Below are positions 11,061 to 24,000 of a stretch of 64,000 bases of DNA, one piece after another. Positions within the stretch are counted from its first letter, which is position 1; the number at the start of each line of letters is the position of its first letter. The stretch covers positions 189,207,010-189,271,009 of the forward strand of contig CM067081.1 in assembly GCA_034008185.1 (NCBI GenBank). The letters run 5' to 3'. The notes beneath the pieces are model-generated. The model did no database searches, had not been told where the DNA came from, and saw only the letters and a program-made list of their open reading frames with translations. This DNA comes from Gorsachius magnificus (lineage: Eukaryota > Chordata > Aves > Pelecaniformes > Ardeidae). A program made the position numbers and the translations under genes.

Positions 11061-14000
11061 GGAGTCTGAGCTGTCTAATAAATTCACCCTTTGCATGGAG
11101 AAGATGTTTCACAATGAAATAATAAAATGGGGTTTCAGTTAGGAAAAAATGAGATAAACTAGTGTAGCAAATAAGTAAAGATTATACACGTAGGCAACCC
11201 ACTGATCAAATATTTCTTAGGGCTATCGGGAATCTATCAAGGATACTGAGCCAGTTAGATAAAGAAATTACTGAAGAGTGATTTACTGAGTTGTTTAAGA
11301 GTCATGTTAGAAAAATTATTTTGCTCACAGCAATGTGCTAGCTCTGTTTTATTTAATGATTAGTTAAAAGCTGTGGTAGAATATTGCACGTATATGGGAG
11401 CTTCAGTCATTTATTTAACTATTGGTTATGCTTACCTCTACACTGTCAACCTGAAAATATTAATCATGCTATCAAAAGCTTAGCTTTAGATATTCCCTCT
11501 ACTCAGAGTCAGCATTAAAGAAATACTGTACATTAAAGAAAACACCAGCATGTCTCAGGACATGACCGTTCTGGTAGGAGACTTCTGTCATTTGGGCATT
11601 TGAATCGCTGGACATCTGGCCAGAACAGATCTGAAATGATTGATTGTACTTTTACTTTGAGTCTCAGGAACCAAGAAATAAGGTTAAATATGATGTTGAT
11701 TAATTTGTCTTCGATGTATTCTGACCATCTCCATTGAGCAGGCAAGAGCACAGAGTGCTACGGAGAAAAATCCCCAACTGGCAACCCCCTATGCTGACGG
11801 TGGCCCCTTTCTGCAGATGGCTCATCTCCCAAGTTCTGCAAATTCAGAGCTGCAAGGAACAGCCACTCTCAAGAATCAGCATTTCCCACCCCAGCGCTTC
11901 CCCCTGTGCAGCCACTGCCACCTCCCACTGTGCTGCTCGGCGCAGAGGGGAGCCTTTGGCCCTGATTGGCACCTACAATTTCAGAATTTCGGAACAGAAT
12001 TTGTCTCTTTCCATCATTGCTTGCACTTAATACTGCCTTTCACTTCTATGTTTCATCATGCAAAAGGAAAACTCTGAATTTTGATTTATGTCTATTTTTT
12101 AAGGGACAGCAGAGGTTATTATTTTCTCCTTCTGTTTCAAAACCTTAACATTTTATTGAGTTTTTTAAAATTAATTCCACATTGGTTTCCTGAAATAAGG
12201 GAATCTAAAACCATAAAAGTTGGCTTTCGTCTTTTTATTTTCTTTCCCAGCATAAGTTGAGACCTGAACTTTTTGAGATAGTGTTAAAAAATATTTTAAA
12301 AGACATACTTAAGAAAAATACAAGAGAAAATTAGTCCGCCTGTCTGCAAAAGTAACTCATAACTAAGAAGCAAGTATGTTTGTTTCCCACAGAGTGCTCA
12401 AGTAAAACATTGAGTTGCCAAAGCCTCTTAATGATTTCTGGTAAATCATTAACAGGTAAGATTAGCTAAATTCTGGATACATCTCATCTTCATCTTCATG
12501 ATGTAGGCTTCTGGATTTTCAGGGGTTACAGATGAGGAAAGCATTAACCCCAATTTTGGAGCCATTTGTTTTTCTAACTTGCTTTGTTTTGTCTCAGACT
12601 TTAAGATATGATGAGGCACAGGGGGAACTTTCACACTTGTCCATATTTGCAGCATTAGTTTGTTAACTTTACACAAGGTGAACGTGCTCATTACGAGCAA
12701 AATCATAGGAAGAGATCTCAGACGCTGACACCAGCATTGCAGCAAATAAACTTAAACAGCAAATATACATAGGATAAGCTCTGGAATGAATGCACTCTAA
12801 TAACAGATATTTCCAGGCTCTGGATTATGATGGATGTACCCAGCAGGGATAAATTACTTTTCTCCACAGCATGACTGTGCCTAGGAGACACATGCTCTGC
12901 CTTGTGTACTTTTATCTTTCACTATACTTCACAGAATCAGAGCAGCACCAACACAGAAGCGTTCTTGTTTGCTTGCCCCACATAAAAGACAACATGCCAC
13001 TACCCTGTTCTTTGCAACACAGGCCTCTACCCACTGAACTGGATGCCCATCATCACAGGCAAGTGCACAAGCACATTTCATTTCGCTGTTAGGCTCGCTC
13101 TGCTGTGTTTTAGTTATTCCCTTGGGGCTGGTATCTAACGTAGGAGAGCCTGACAGTTAATGGATGGTGCACACTCTGGCTTCCCCAGTCTGATCCAGCA
13201 AACACATACGCATAGCGGCTGAGCCATTTAAAGCTAGAAATGGGGAAGGCAAGTCTGAGAGGTGATGTCTTTCTGCTGTTATTGTTACTACAAAGCCATG
13301 AGTGCTTCAATGGTGTTTTCTTGCTGCTTGGAAGGGTGAGACTAAGTTAAGAAAGAAACAATATTGCTAAAGGCCGGTGAAAATCTTGCCCTTGCTGAGA
13401 CCTTTTAAGGTGTGCAGTTGCCTCCCAAGAGAAATAAGAAAGGTCCCTTTGCTTGTAACATGTAGGTCTAGAAAGTAGAGGATGTGACAAAATGTGCAAG
13501 AATGAATCATTCTCCGCTAGGTGCAATAACAAGAATTCTCCATCTTCTAGTTTTATGATTTTAATTCCTATTTGTGTGTCTCTAGGTTTAAGAATCTTAT
13601 TAGCAATCAGTTAAGGAGTTAATGTACATTCTCAGTCTTAGTAGGCAGAATGACAAATCAGCAGTAATATTCACCTTTTAGTTCCCAATACTACATTGGT
13701 TTTGTGACAAATTCCACTTTGAACAGGCTTCTAATACAAACCCTCAGTGTCTTGGGTCATAGGAGAGCTAACTTCTGTCACAGCAATCGTCAGAATTGCC
13801 TGAACTTACCTTTAAAGCATAGGGTAAAACCTGGCTTTTCAGAGCAATCAAATAAAACCAGTTACAGTCATAAACAAGGTAATACAGAAGGCTAGAAGTA
13901 TCAGGAACACTGATAGGGTCCTCCTCCATCCAGGCAACAAATTATTCAGTTTTATCTTGGGTTTTTGCAACAGGGGCATAAAGAAAGAGTTGGTAGAAAA

Positions 14001-14197
14001 ATAACCTAGTATCAAATGATTGCCAATTTATTCAGTTTAATTAACTGGAAGAGCAGTAGCTTGGGGGGTGGGGAGGGCTGCATCCTTTCCCATTAGCACC
14101 ACCCGGTGCGGCCTGGGCACCAACTCATGTGCCGGAGCAGCAGCTGCACCATGATGCAGCCACCACCCCCACCAGCACAGCTGCATCCAAGCTTGTA
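11061..14197. other. Non-coding DNA
   Basis: No supported gene. Open frames of up to 98 codons (11734-12030 plus; 12449-12745 minus) have no recognised domain. A moderately GC-rich patch at about 11760-11960 gives the overlapping plus-strand frames. At 14077-14188 a GC-rich block of about 100 bp is bracketed by two copies of GCTGCATCC (14077-14085 and 14180-14188), directly before the old LINE relic. Confidence 0.6.
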
Positions 14198-15250
14198 AGG
14201 ATCTCAATTTCAAAAGGATAAACTTTGAAAAATTAAGGAAACTAGTTAATGAGGTCAACTGGATTAAAGAGCTTAGGGATTTTAATGTGGAGAAGGCGTG
14301 AAATTTCTTTAAATCAAAGGTGTGAAAACTGTCTGGAACTTGCATCTTAATCAAGGGGAAAATCTTGTAGTGAAGGGCTCCAGAGCTGACTGGATAAATA
14401 ACCACTTCTGAAAGGGCAGAAGAAATAAGCGTATAGCCTAAATGGATAGGACATATTCTATGTCTGAGAGGCCAGGAAATAGAGAAGTAGAGATATGTGG
14501 CAAAAGTCAAGCTGAATTAGACCTTGTAAATTAAAAAACCAAAACAAAACAGCATAAAGTGTTGGGGTTTTTTCCCCAGCCATGTATGTATAAATATACA
14601 AGAGAACAGAGAAGAAGCAGCTCAGCCACGGTGTAATGAATGAGGAGTGAAGAATAAAATGGTTCAGGCGTGGCATCAATTTTAAATCAAATGTCTTTTT
14701 TCCTGTTAAGGACAGAAGTGCTGACTATGGGAGGTGAGGGCAGGCTGGAAATTAGAATATCCAGGCTGAAAGTAAGGCTAGAAGCTCAATGCAGACATGC
14801 CACATAGGCCTAAGCATCTCTATCCCAAAAACACCCAAATAAGTAAGTGCACAAAAGTGCAGGTACAGTGGCAGTGATCTAAGCGCATCTGTCAAGTGAA
14901 GCGAGCAAGTTCCTGACAGGGATCAGCAAGCAGAGCCCTTACATGTTAGATGATGGTGGGATGTAGGGTACCGTAAATACTGGGGGCCCATTAGTCTGAT
15001 TGCAGTATTACATGAGGCTATAGGGAAAGTCTCGAAAGAAAAATTAAGGAACAAGGGATAACGCATAAGGCACAACACAGACTTTCCAAAGGGATGCCTT
15101 GCCCGCCTAACTTGATCTGTTTCTTTTATAAGATAACTGATTTCCTAGACAGGGGAAATGCAGTAGGTCTAATCTGTCTGCAGTTCAGTAAAGAATTTGA
15201 TTTAATGCCACTTGTGAAAGGGTTCAATGAAGTTTAGTAAAATGCAGGTA
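14198..15250 (+). mobile_element. Ancient CR1/L3-like LINE relic, ORF2 middle part
   Basis: By eye this follows the ORF2 of old amniote CR1/L3-type elements. From 14198 to about 14460 it matches the linker between endonuclease and reverse transcriptase (an AACTGGATTAAAGAGCTTAG-like stretch at about 14258). From about 14990 it matches the start of the reverse transcriptase: GGCCCATTAGTCTGAT (14986 on), then GACAGGGGAAATGCAGTAG near 15150 and a degraded equivalent of the Asp-Phe-Ser-Lys-Ala-Phe-Asp motif near 15185-15215. The 14470-14940 stretch between them is diverged beyond sure recognition. No frame survives, so it is long dead. It ends before the catalytic Asp-Asp box. Confidence 0.65.
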
Positions 15251-16379
15251 ACCAGGCTCCCCAAAATAAGAAAGAATAAATATCAGTAGGTCTGACACAA
15301 AAGCAACCTGCTCTCCCTTTCCCCCCCCAAGCCCCGAATCAGTCATAGTATTGGAAAAAGCAAAAGTAAACTAAAACCATCATACTTTAATTTTGTTTTA
15401 CACTGTAACGCAGAGTTAACCGATATTGAGAGAAATGTGTGTTGCATTAACCAATTTCATGTTATATTTATTAATGCACTAGCTGGACACAATATTTCTT
15501 ATTTTTCAGTAGAATTAATGAAACAAAATGAAATTACATCATTAGAAAAATATGTTCATTTTAAGTGCATCATATGGAAAATAGGAGAAAAATGGTTATC
15601 TACCCCAGTGTCCAAATTAATCAAGCATAGTAATAGATTGCAGAAAATCCATGTTTTTGTTTAAATGTATTAACTAGAGAGGCCAATTGAGATTAGTATA
15701 GGCAAGCTATCCCTGGACACTGTCTCATTTACAGCACTGCCTTGGAGAATACCGTGCTGGTGCATATTTCTGTGTTGTTGACTACGGTTCCACTCACTCT
15801 CCAGCTGGGAACATGTGCTCAGTTTTGTATTGGTAATGGGTATTTTCATGCTTCTACTTTCTCTGTTTACCTGAGTGTTTGTGTGAAGTCTATCTAATTT
15901 ATAGTTGGAGGATTGATTGGACTCAGAAGAGTTCTAAACACTTTCGGTGAGTCAGTCACGTTCCTTGATTTAAAAAAAAAAAAAAAAGAATAAAAAATTA
16001 AAGCAGAAAAAAGCCTCTACGTGTGTAATGTCACTTCTCCCAAAGAGTCTTTTCCCTCCCTTTCCCATATTACTTAATAGTGTTTGGTATATCTGCATTT
16101 TTAAAAGCCTGGATTTGGGGAACTAGCCAGCGGTATTGTGGAATTTACCTTTTTTAACAACAATTCCGGCAAACAGATCCTTAAAGAGTTTTTCTGCTGC
16201 TATAGTCTCCCACATACGGGGACAAAAAATGTGATGGGGAATCCTGAATATTTTCAAAGTACTTAGAGCTTGCTAAAACACTTTGTAATTCACTTGCTTG
16301 CTGGAGATGCTCTGATGCAGATTATGTTTCAACGGATAGTGATTTGCGAATAAATACTTGGCAAACAGTTGGGAGGCAG
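15251..16379. other. Non-coding DNA
   Basis: No gene supported. The one plus-strand frame (15437-15664, 75 codons) is AT-rich and featureless. Contains A16 at 15972-15987. Confidence 0.6.
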
Positions 16380-17010
16380 AGATGTGAAACAATCATAGCC
16401 TTGGCTATTGCATTAGCCACATTTTAATGATTTTTTTTTTCTTTCAGAGGGAAGCTCAGCAAAATTATAATTTCTTTAATAAATAATTAACAGTGTATTA
16501 TTTCAATAAATAAATTAATGTTTATATAGTAAAGAATACAAATGTTTTGTGCATACATTCTGACCTACTTCTCCAGTCCTTCTTGGCTATTTCCCAAAGA
16601 ATTATTTTTAAAAATTAATGATGAACATCAAAATATTTCTGTTTATAACATCATATCAATGGTAGTTAAATCTATAAAATAATTTAATCGTTTATCCTTC
16701 TTATCTTGGGAATGTTTAATCAAGCTTGATATTTGCTTTAAATTAGCACTGTCAAATGTACATTTGTATAAAATCTCCCAAATCATGAAAGATTTATAAT
16801 TTGAAATGTATTTGGATTATTCTCTAGTTAATCAGCTAGATAAAAATTAGTGGTACTGTAACTAGAACAATTAATTGGATTTAAAAATTAAAAAATAACT
16901 GGCACATGCTACTTTATGTACTGCTTCACTTCGGAAACACAAATAATATCTTAACTAAATCAAAGGAGTTTTGTGAACTGTTCACTAAACCCTAAATCCA
17001 TTATTTTTTC
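16380..17010. other. AT-rich segment dense in homeodomain-like cores
   Basis: No coding frame. ATTA/TAAT cores recur many times, together with TTAATTGG- and ATCAAGCTTGAT-type palindromic words (about 16720). Such segments are often conserved non-coding elements near developmental genes, but equally can be ordinary AT-rich desert. Composition is the only evidence. Confidence 0.25.
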
Positions 17011-20000
17011 TTTAACAGGCAAAAGTTGTATTTTTTCTAAGGAAGTTTTGAACCAGAAAGGGAGGAATATGTTCTTCAGGTAATGATTCTAGAAAAATAT
17101 TTATGTGTTACAGCTCAGTAAAACATATATGCATCAAACCACAGATGGAACTTTAAGAATAGAGAATTTCATATTTAGTTTAAGTTTAGGAGTGGGTGTT
17201 CCTTTATTTGACGTAGTCCTAGAGGTTGCCAGAAGGTGGGGGCTGTCTACAGAATATACTAACTTTGCTCTGTACATTATTTCAGTTAAAAACCCTTATG
17301 CGCTTGGCGTCGCTAATGATCAAAATCAGCTTGTAAGTAAAGCACTAGTGGGCAGACTTCGCTGTACATCCCTGAGAAATGACTTCATTTTTGACTTGCC
17401 GAGGATGTCCGATGACCAGTATACCCCATTTCTGTGAGGGCTGGGCTGGACTGGTAGGCTAAAGGCAGCACGGAAAGCTTCAAAGACACAACTACCCATT
17501 TCTGGCCTGTCCAGAAGAGTTAGCCATGGAGCAGGGTGTCTGGCAGGTTGCCTCAAGGGGGAAAAGGAGGTTTAGAAGGGAGGCACGTGGCTGTTCCTGC
17601 TTGGGAGAGACTAAAGGAGCTGGAAGGTACTGGCATGGGGAAGAGAGGCTTAAAAATACCCTCTGCTCTTTACACTGAAGGAATGCCAGAATTTATAGGT
17701 TCTGGAGGTTTTGGGGAAGATGATGAAGAAAAATACTAAAACAGGAGAAAGTGTACAGGATGGTCTTACATTTGTAGCCTGATCCTCATCCCAGATCCCA
17801 GCGTGTCTCATGCCAGCCTGTATATCCCAGGACTGTGAATATACTTCCATCCATCGCACAATGCATTTGTTTAAAGGAAACCATCAGGGGAGCACCCATT
17901 TGGGTGAGTAGGACTTCAGCCTTGGTCAGGGTTTCAGGAGACCGCTGTGATGGAAATCATCACTGATGTGCCACATCCCCTGTGTTCTCTAGAACTGTTG
18001 CTATTTCTTGCTGCTATAAGCAAGTATTAATTTATTATCCTTGTACTCCACTGAACCCCCCCCATCTCTTTCCTTGTAGCCCAAAATGTTGAACTGATAA
18101 AACATAGGTCTCCTCATTCACAGCAGGATGTGCTTTACTCATTCTAGCAGGCTAGCTATGCTTTGTGCTTTTAAATTATTTAGACCTGCCAGATAAGTCA
18201 GAATCTGTTTCATCTGAGCCTTGTCTTGTACACTATATTTTTCATCTCACAATACTGCCATTAGTCATCACAGGCAAGCTTACAGGCTGATACAGCCCTT
18301 CACTCACCTTTTGGCACTGGAAATGCTGCCTTGGGCCTTCTAGAGCATTGGAAATTCTTCAGAGGCCTTTTCTAGTCCTCCAAGGCAGTTCAGAAAATTC
18401 TCTGGAGATTTGGGAAATAAACAAGAAAATACCATTTAAGTTAGATGGAATTTCCTACAGTCATACATACTGGGCAAGCTTTCTGCAGTCAGGTCTAGGT
18501 TTCATAACATGAAAATGACTGTGGATTTTCATTTGTGAAAGTACGTTAAATATTCACAATGCTGACTAAAATGGATTTCTCTGAACCCCAAAATAAAATA
18601 AGCGCCTGTAATAATAATGGCCTTATACTATTGAAATGATGGAAACATGGATCTGGCTTTCCTGAAGGAGCAATGAGAAGGCTGAAGTGTTGCAAGGGAT
18701 ATCATCTTACAGCCGCAGCAAACTGAAATAAGAGGACTGCACCAGGGTCCCTTTGCACTGTTCTGGTAGTGTACAGGAACTATAAAACCGTCCTAAGGAG
18801 GCAAGGGAGTATTTTGGGGTTGTGCAGTATGGCCGGGCAATGGGAGGTATATTACTACGCTGCTCTCTGGCTGGTGAAATGGCTCCTTAGTGGACCTGTG
18901 AAGTCTTGAATATTGAGTGTGCAATTCAGATCATCTTCCTGCTCCTTGACTAATATAATTATGTCTTGAGCATTTACAGCTAATGCCAGTGCCTTTTTCC
19001 TGGCTCTGTGATCTCATGTGTTATCAATGGCTTCTGGATAGATGGAAGGTGCCCTGCTAGGTGCCCAGGTCCACAGCTCCAGCCTAGCACACATACTTCT
19101 GCCTTCCCATGTGGTCCAAACGCAGTCCTAGCTCAGCCTTCAGAGTCAAACTGTTTGGAGAAGTCTATCGAATGGTGGTGTGAATTGCAGTGAGGGCTGA
19201 AGTTGTCTCTAAGCAACCTAAAAAAAAATCCCAGGGGACACGAAATATTTTCTCTGCTTTCTGGTTCTCTACACAAAAAAACCTGATTGGGTGTAAGGCT
19301 TGTGGCTACAAAATGGAAAGTTGCAGTCTGGCCAACCTGAAAGATGAATGTCCTGCCTTGAAATATGATGGTGTTGGGACATGATGGTGCCTGCTGAAGG
19401 CACACACTTGCAAGAAGCAAGGGAAGGCACAACTGAGGCAGCAGATGTGCTTCTCCTCTCCTTCATTTTTTTGAGCGCAGAGGATTATCCCCTGCAGACA
19501 GGCTGCCCTTCAACCCCTTCAGCTTTGGAGGGCTCCTGCACGCCTCCCTGCCCTTCACCCGTGGGCAGCTGCGTGGTGCATGCAGGGACCTTGCTGGGTG
19601 TCCCAGGCTGGTTGACCTCAGTGGGGTTGGAAGGCACAGTGTAAATGAGGAGAGCTCTGGCCCTCTTATAGTTTAGGCAATATAGAAATATCCGTGTGCA
19701 TACTCTGCTGCTGGAAATAAAAAAAAGAAAATCTCACCCTACCCTGTTGGTGGAGTGCTGTCTGGGGTCTGCTGATCTGGCAAGCTGTATTTTTCATGGC
19801 GGTGAGTGCTCATGCATTTTTTCAATTTAAGACTAAAGAATGCTGAAGATTGGTTTGGGGCTTTTTTCCTTAATTTTCCTTGGTTTGACTTCCTAAAAAT
19901 TCAATGGATTTTTTTCAAAGGAAAGATAGAGGTTCATGTTTCGGAGATCAACAGCAAGATACAACAGTTCAGTTTTCTTCCTGGTGTGTATTTGCTCTGC

Positions 20001-23000
20001 GGTTATGGCAAGCACTGTGCCACAGCTGCTTCCCAGCACTGCTGCTCCCCAGACTTTCCTTATTTCTGTCTGTCTCTTACTAAAACATCTCATCTCAGTA
20101 GGCCCCCAAAATGAGAACATTCCCACTATTATTTTTTTCATGTAACTGTATGAGGGAGGCCTGTACATCAGCAGCAAGAGGCTGCAGCACTAGGGCTCAG
20201 GAAATCCCACAAAGCAGAAATATTTACCTATGTCGCAGACACCGGCGCTCTGTTCTTATCACAGTAGTTTGGGCCGGAGACCAAGACATGGCACACATCA
20301 TCTCTCTTCCCAGTGGTATTAAGGTCAGAAAGCAAAATACAAGCTTGGGAATTAAGCTTTGGAAAGAGGGGCTGAGAGGCGACTTTCAATCTCCCATCCT
20401 CGTCCTCTGCTTCACTAGCTGAGCATCCAAATCTGCCATCCTCCGGCAGGAGGAAGGACTCTGCAGACCAGGGGGTTTCTACCACCATGTTACACTTCAC
20501 CTGCGGTGCAAAGTTCTCAGCTTTCAGTGAGAAGTTATTAATGCTGTGACATTTGTGCTGCAGCCATCGATCAGCTGTGGTGTGATTTTCTTAGCGATTT
20601 CCTGGTCAAGCCATCCCTAGATAATTTAAGAAAACATGACATAGTTGTTCTTCTTTCCGCCGCTTATGTGACATGCTTGTTTTATTGGCTAGGATAAAAT
20701 CAACACCGAAGCACACCTTTTTCTTTGCAAGTTTTGGAGTTAAATGTATTTTTGGTCTGTATTTCTTTTTATTTCACTAATGTGTCTGTAAAGGCACTTC
20801 TTTCCCGTGGATGCTGTATGTGTTATCTCTCTGTCAGGCCAACAGGCCTATATTAAAACTGTGAGTTTGGATCTCAATTCATATTTTAAGTCTCACTGAA
20901 ATAAGTGCATTTTACTTAGTACATTGCCCAGGGCCTCTGGGCAAACTGGGGTTTGGGTTTTTCTGATGCCTGTTTCCCTTTTTAGAGAAACAACAGGTCA
21001 AAACCTATGTACAATTAGAATTCCCAGCACGTAGGTTAGCTTTCTTTCCAGTCTCCATGATAGTGGTATTTTGATATTAAATTCTGCTTCTGTTGTAATT
21101 GATAGCCTGGACAACATCAGTCATCCACCAGTTGCCTTTATTTATTCTGTATTTTGTTCTTGTTTTATTGGACCTCTTTGCATTTGAAGGAGAAAGAAGG
21201 TGAACTTTCCAACACCAGGCAGTCTCTAGCTTTACTATCCACCTTCACATTCCATCTGGTACTTCTGGTTTTCATCAAGGGAAGAGGTATAATATACGCA
21301 CTGTGATATGTGAAAAAAGCATCAAAAAGCATGTGGCAGTGGTGACCTGTAGTCTGAAAATCTTTTTGGGAAGTTATGTTTGAAGGAGTGGACATTGACC
21401 TGGGTTGTTTGTAGCAGTGGGCAGAGCTGTGCAGTGGCTGGGAATGGACCCGGCAGCCTGCAGAAGCTGTTGGTATTCACACATGCTGGAAAAGCAAGTG
21501 GGACGAGGAACGCCAGCCAAAAAGCTGCAGGGTAGAGATTCCTGACAGAATTACACAGCAAACTCATAAATCAAACTTATCTCAGAGATCATACAAAATG
21601 TGCTTAGCTCACACGTTTCAAAATAAATTATTTCAGCTGTTTAATTTGGGTTATGTTATTTCAAATTAATTTAAGCAAAGGTTTTCATCTGGGGAGCATG
21701 CACTGTCAAATGAAAGCAAAACTTTACCTAGGTCGTTCCAGAGGAGACTGAATGCTTTCCCTTTTATAAAAGTACAGTGCTAAAAATGTTTATTTCTTAA
21801 TACACTCTTGCCCATAAAGTAACAAACACAACTACAGTATTTCAAAGTTTATTGCTCGGGGTAGGCTCAGATAAAAGGCCATATGTTTCTAGCAGGGTCT
21901 CTTCAGAGCAATAAATGTAATGTTGCTTTGCTCATTCAGAGAAGAGAGAATCAACTGTATAACCATTTCGGTTTACTGCTGAAGCTTTACTACAGAAGCT
22001 TTTACTGTAGAAACACACCTTTATCCATGGGGGTGCTTGCTTTGTTTCCATAATGCTAATAATGTCTTCCTTCTTTCTTGGAGTGTTTAAAGATGATTAT
22101 TACAGCTGGCTGGCACTGCCTCTGAATGCCAAAGCCTTCTCAGCCTTCTTAAAAATTCTGCATTGGGTATTATTAATTTAGGTTTTAATTATTAGCATTT
22201 ATATCTGTTTTTATATCTTTTGCATATCACTCAGCTGCTCAAAGGGAGTATTCCCACGCTGCCAGTCTGAAGAGCTTCTGTTTGAAGGCACCAGCAGCCC
22301 AGGGAACCCTCCCATATGCTCTCTGTGGCCAATCCAAAGAGCTGACGACTGGGTTCTGCCAGTGCACATTAAACTGATACTATTTTGGAGTCACTTTATC
22401 TGTGATCTTAAAATAATGAGCTCAAAAAGATTATTTCAGTGTCTTTCTAACAAATTATGCTTGCTTTGGTCTCTCTGCTATTTCTTTTTACTCATATATG
22501 CTTTATTTTCCATTACACATTTACCCTTTATGGCCTGATACTCTATTTTCTAAATAAGCCGAAGGCTGTTGTGATTGCTGTGGCAGGGAACCTCCTGCAG
22601 AGGCTGCTAGAGAGGTAAAGTGCAATTACCAGCATTGGCTGGATAATATAGAAACTGTGCTAGCTGACATCTAGAACACTTTTCAAATAAGTTGCTCAGC
22701 ACTTCCACTACCCCCACCTTCTTTGTACGTGGAGAAGTAATTTCATCCATAGCTTAAATGGGATGTAAACAAAATTTTTGTGACTTTCTCCCTCAGTTTC
22801 AGGGTCAAAATTAAATTCCATTTTTTTAAATTGGCCTTTTGATATACACCCATGCATTTTTAAATCTCCAGGGATAATCTCTCTGCCAAGTCTTGATGTC
22901 CACTGCTCTAGCTTATGATAGCTTCTTTTGTTCTCATTTTTACCTTGTTTTCTAAAGAGTCTGTTCACATTCTACATGTTGGCGCTATGTGTACGGGAGA

Positions 23001-24000
23001 TCTAGGAACTTTAAAACCCACTGAACTATTTCAGTGCATATCTTTAAATGCCTACTAACTTCATCAAAATACTTAAGACAGATCCTGGTAATTCCTCTGC
23101 TTCAGGAACAGTTGCAGTGTTAAATTTAATTTGTATAAGACGTCAGAGAATCAACATTTAAGTTGCGGGGAAGAGTGAGAGAACCTCTAAAAATTAAGGA
23201 CTTCTGTAAAACTGAAGTGTGTACTGTATTACAAATAAAAAATCCAGTCTTCAGTTAGGTTTCGACATCCTGTGTATTTTTTTATTTTCTATTGGAGATC
23301 ATATCTTGACTTACATTTTTGCTGTGATTAGGTCTTTTTGCTATTTTTTCTCCTATGGATTATTTCATATCTAGCCTTGGCTTACACTGCAGCTTTAGTA
23401 TAATTAAGTAAAAAATGTCAACCAACACAATTTCTTTTGAAACCAATCTGTCTTAGTTCCACTGCTCACACAACTCCTTAGTTCCTTCCATCTGGTTTCC
23501 AATTTCCTCTGGCCCTTGAATCCTCTAGCCCTTGGGTATCTTTATATCACATTATCATCTGCAGGCTAGAAAACCCTTTCTGTATGATAAATATTTTGTT
23601 CCAGATATGCTATTTGACTGGAAAAGTTGAATAGTTCTGCACGGGTGTTAGTTCAGAGGAGTTAATGAACCACGAATGTGCATACCTGTATACCAAATAC
23701 TCGTGAACTGAACTTATTCTACCTTGCCCCACTGATTCTGTCTGCACACTTCCCATCACTATCCACAATGAAATGTACTGAAAACTTAAGTTTATGTGCT
23801 TTTTAAATGTTTTCACCTTCTCTAGTAGAAAATTTTTGGCCAGCTACAATTAGTAACTGAACCTGCAGAATAACATGCTGCCTGTGTTTTGCTTCTTGCT
23901 TTCTTACAGCTTTTTTACCTGTCAGAACAGGGACAGAATAGTACTCTGTGATTTCAGAAAATTTTTGTGGGTGTTACTGCCTGCTGCAGTTGCTGTGCCT
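17011..24000. other. Non-coding DNA (gene desert)
   Basis: The longest frames are 17105-17437 (plus, 110 codons), 19806-20114 (plus, 102), 20111-20422 (plus, 103) and 19133-19432 (minus, 99). None contains a domain, signal or repeat I recognise, and overlapping frames on both strands between 19.0 and 20.5 kb argue for chance in a slightly GC-richer stretch. No LINE, LTR or RNA gene recognised. Confidence 0.6.

Noticed and set aside
17105..17437. A 110-codon plus-strand frame in the desert, considered as an exon or retrocopy.
   Set aside because: No recognisable family, no homologous flanking exons, and a length that chance allows in 64 kb read in six frames.
19008..20500. A cluster of frames on both strands around 19-20.5 kb, considered as a gene.
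   Set aside because: Frames overlap on both strands without consistent phase, splice signals or domains; explained by slightly higher GC.
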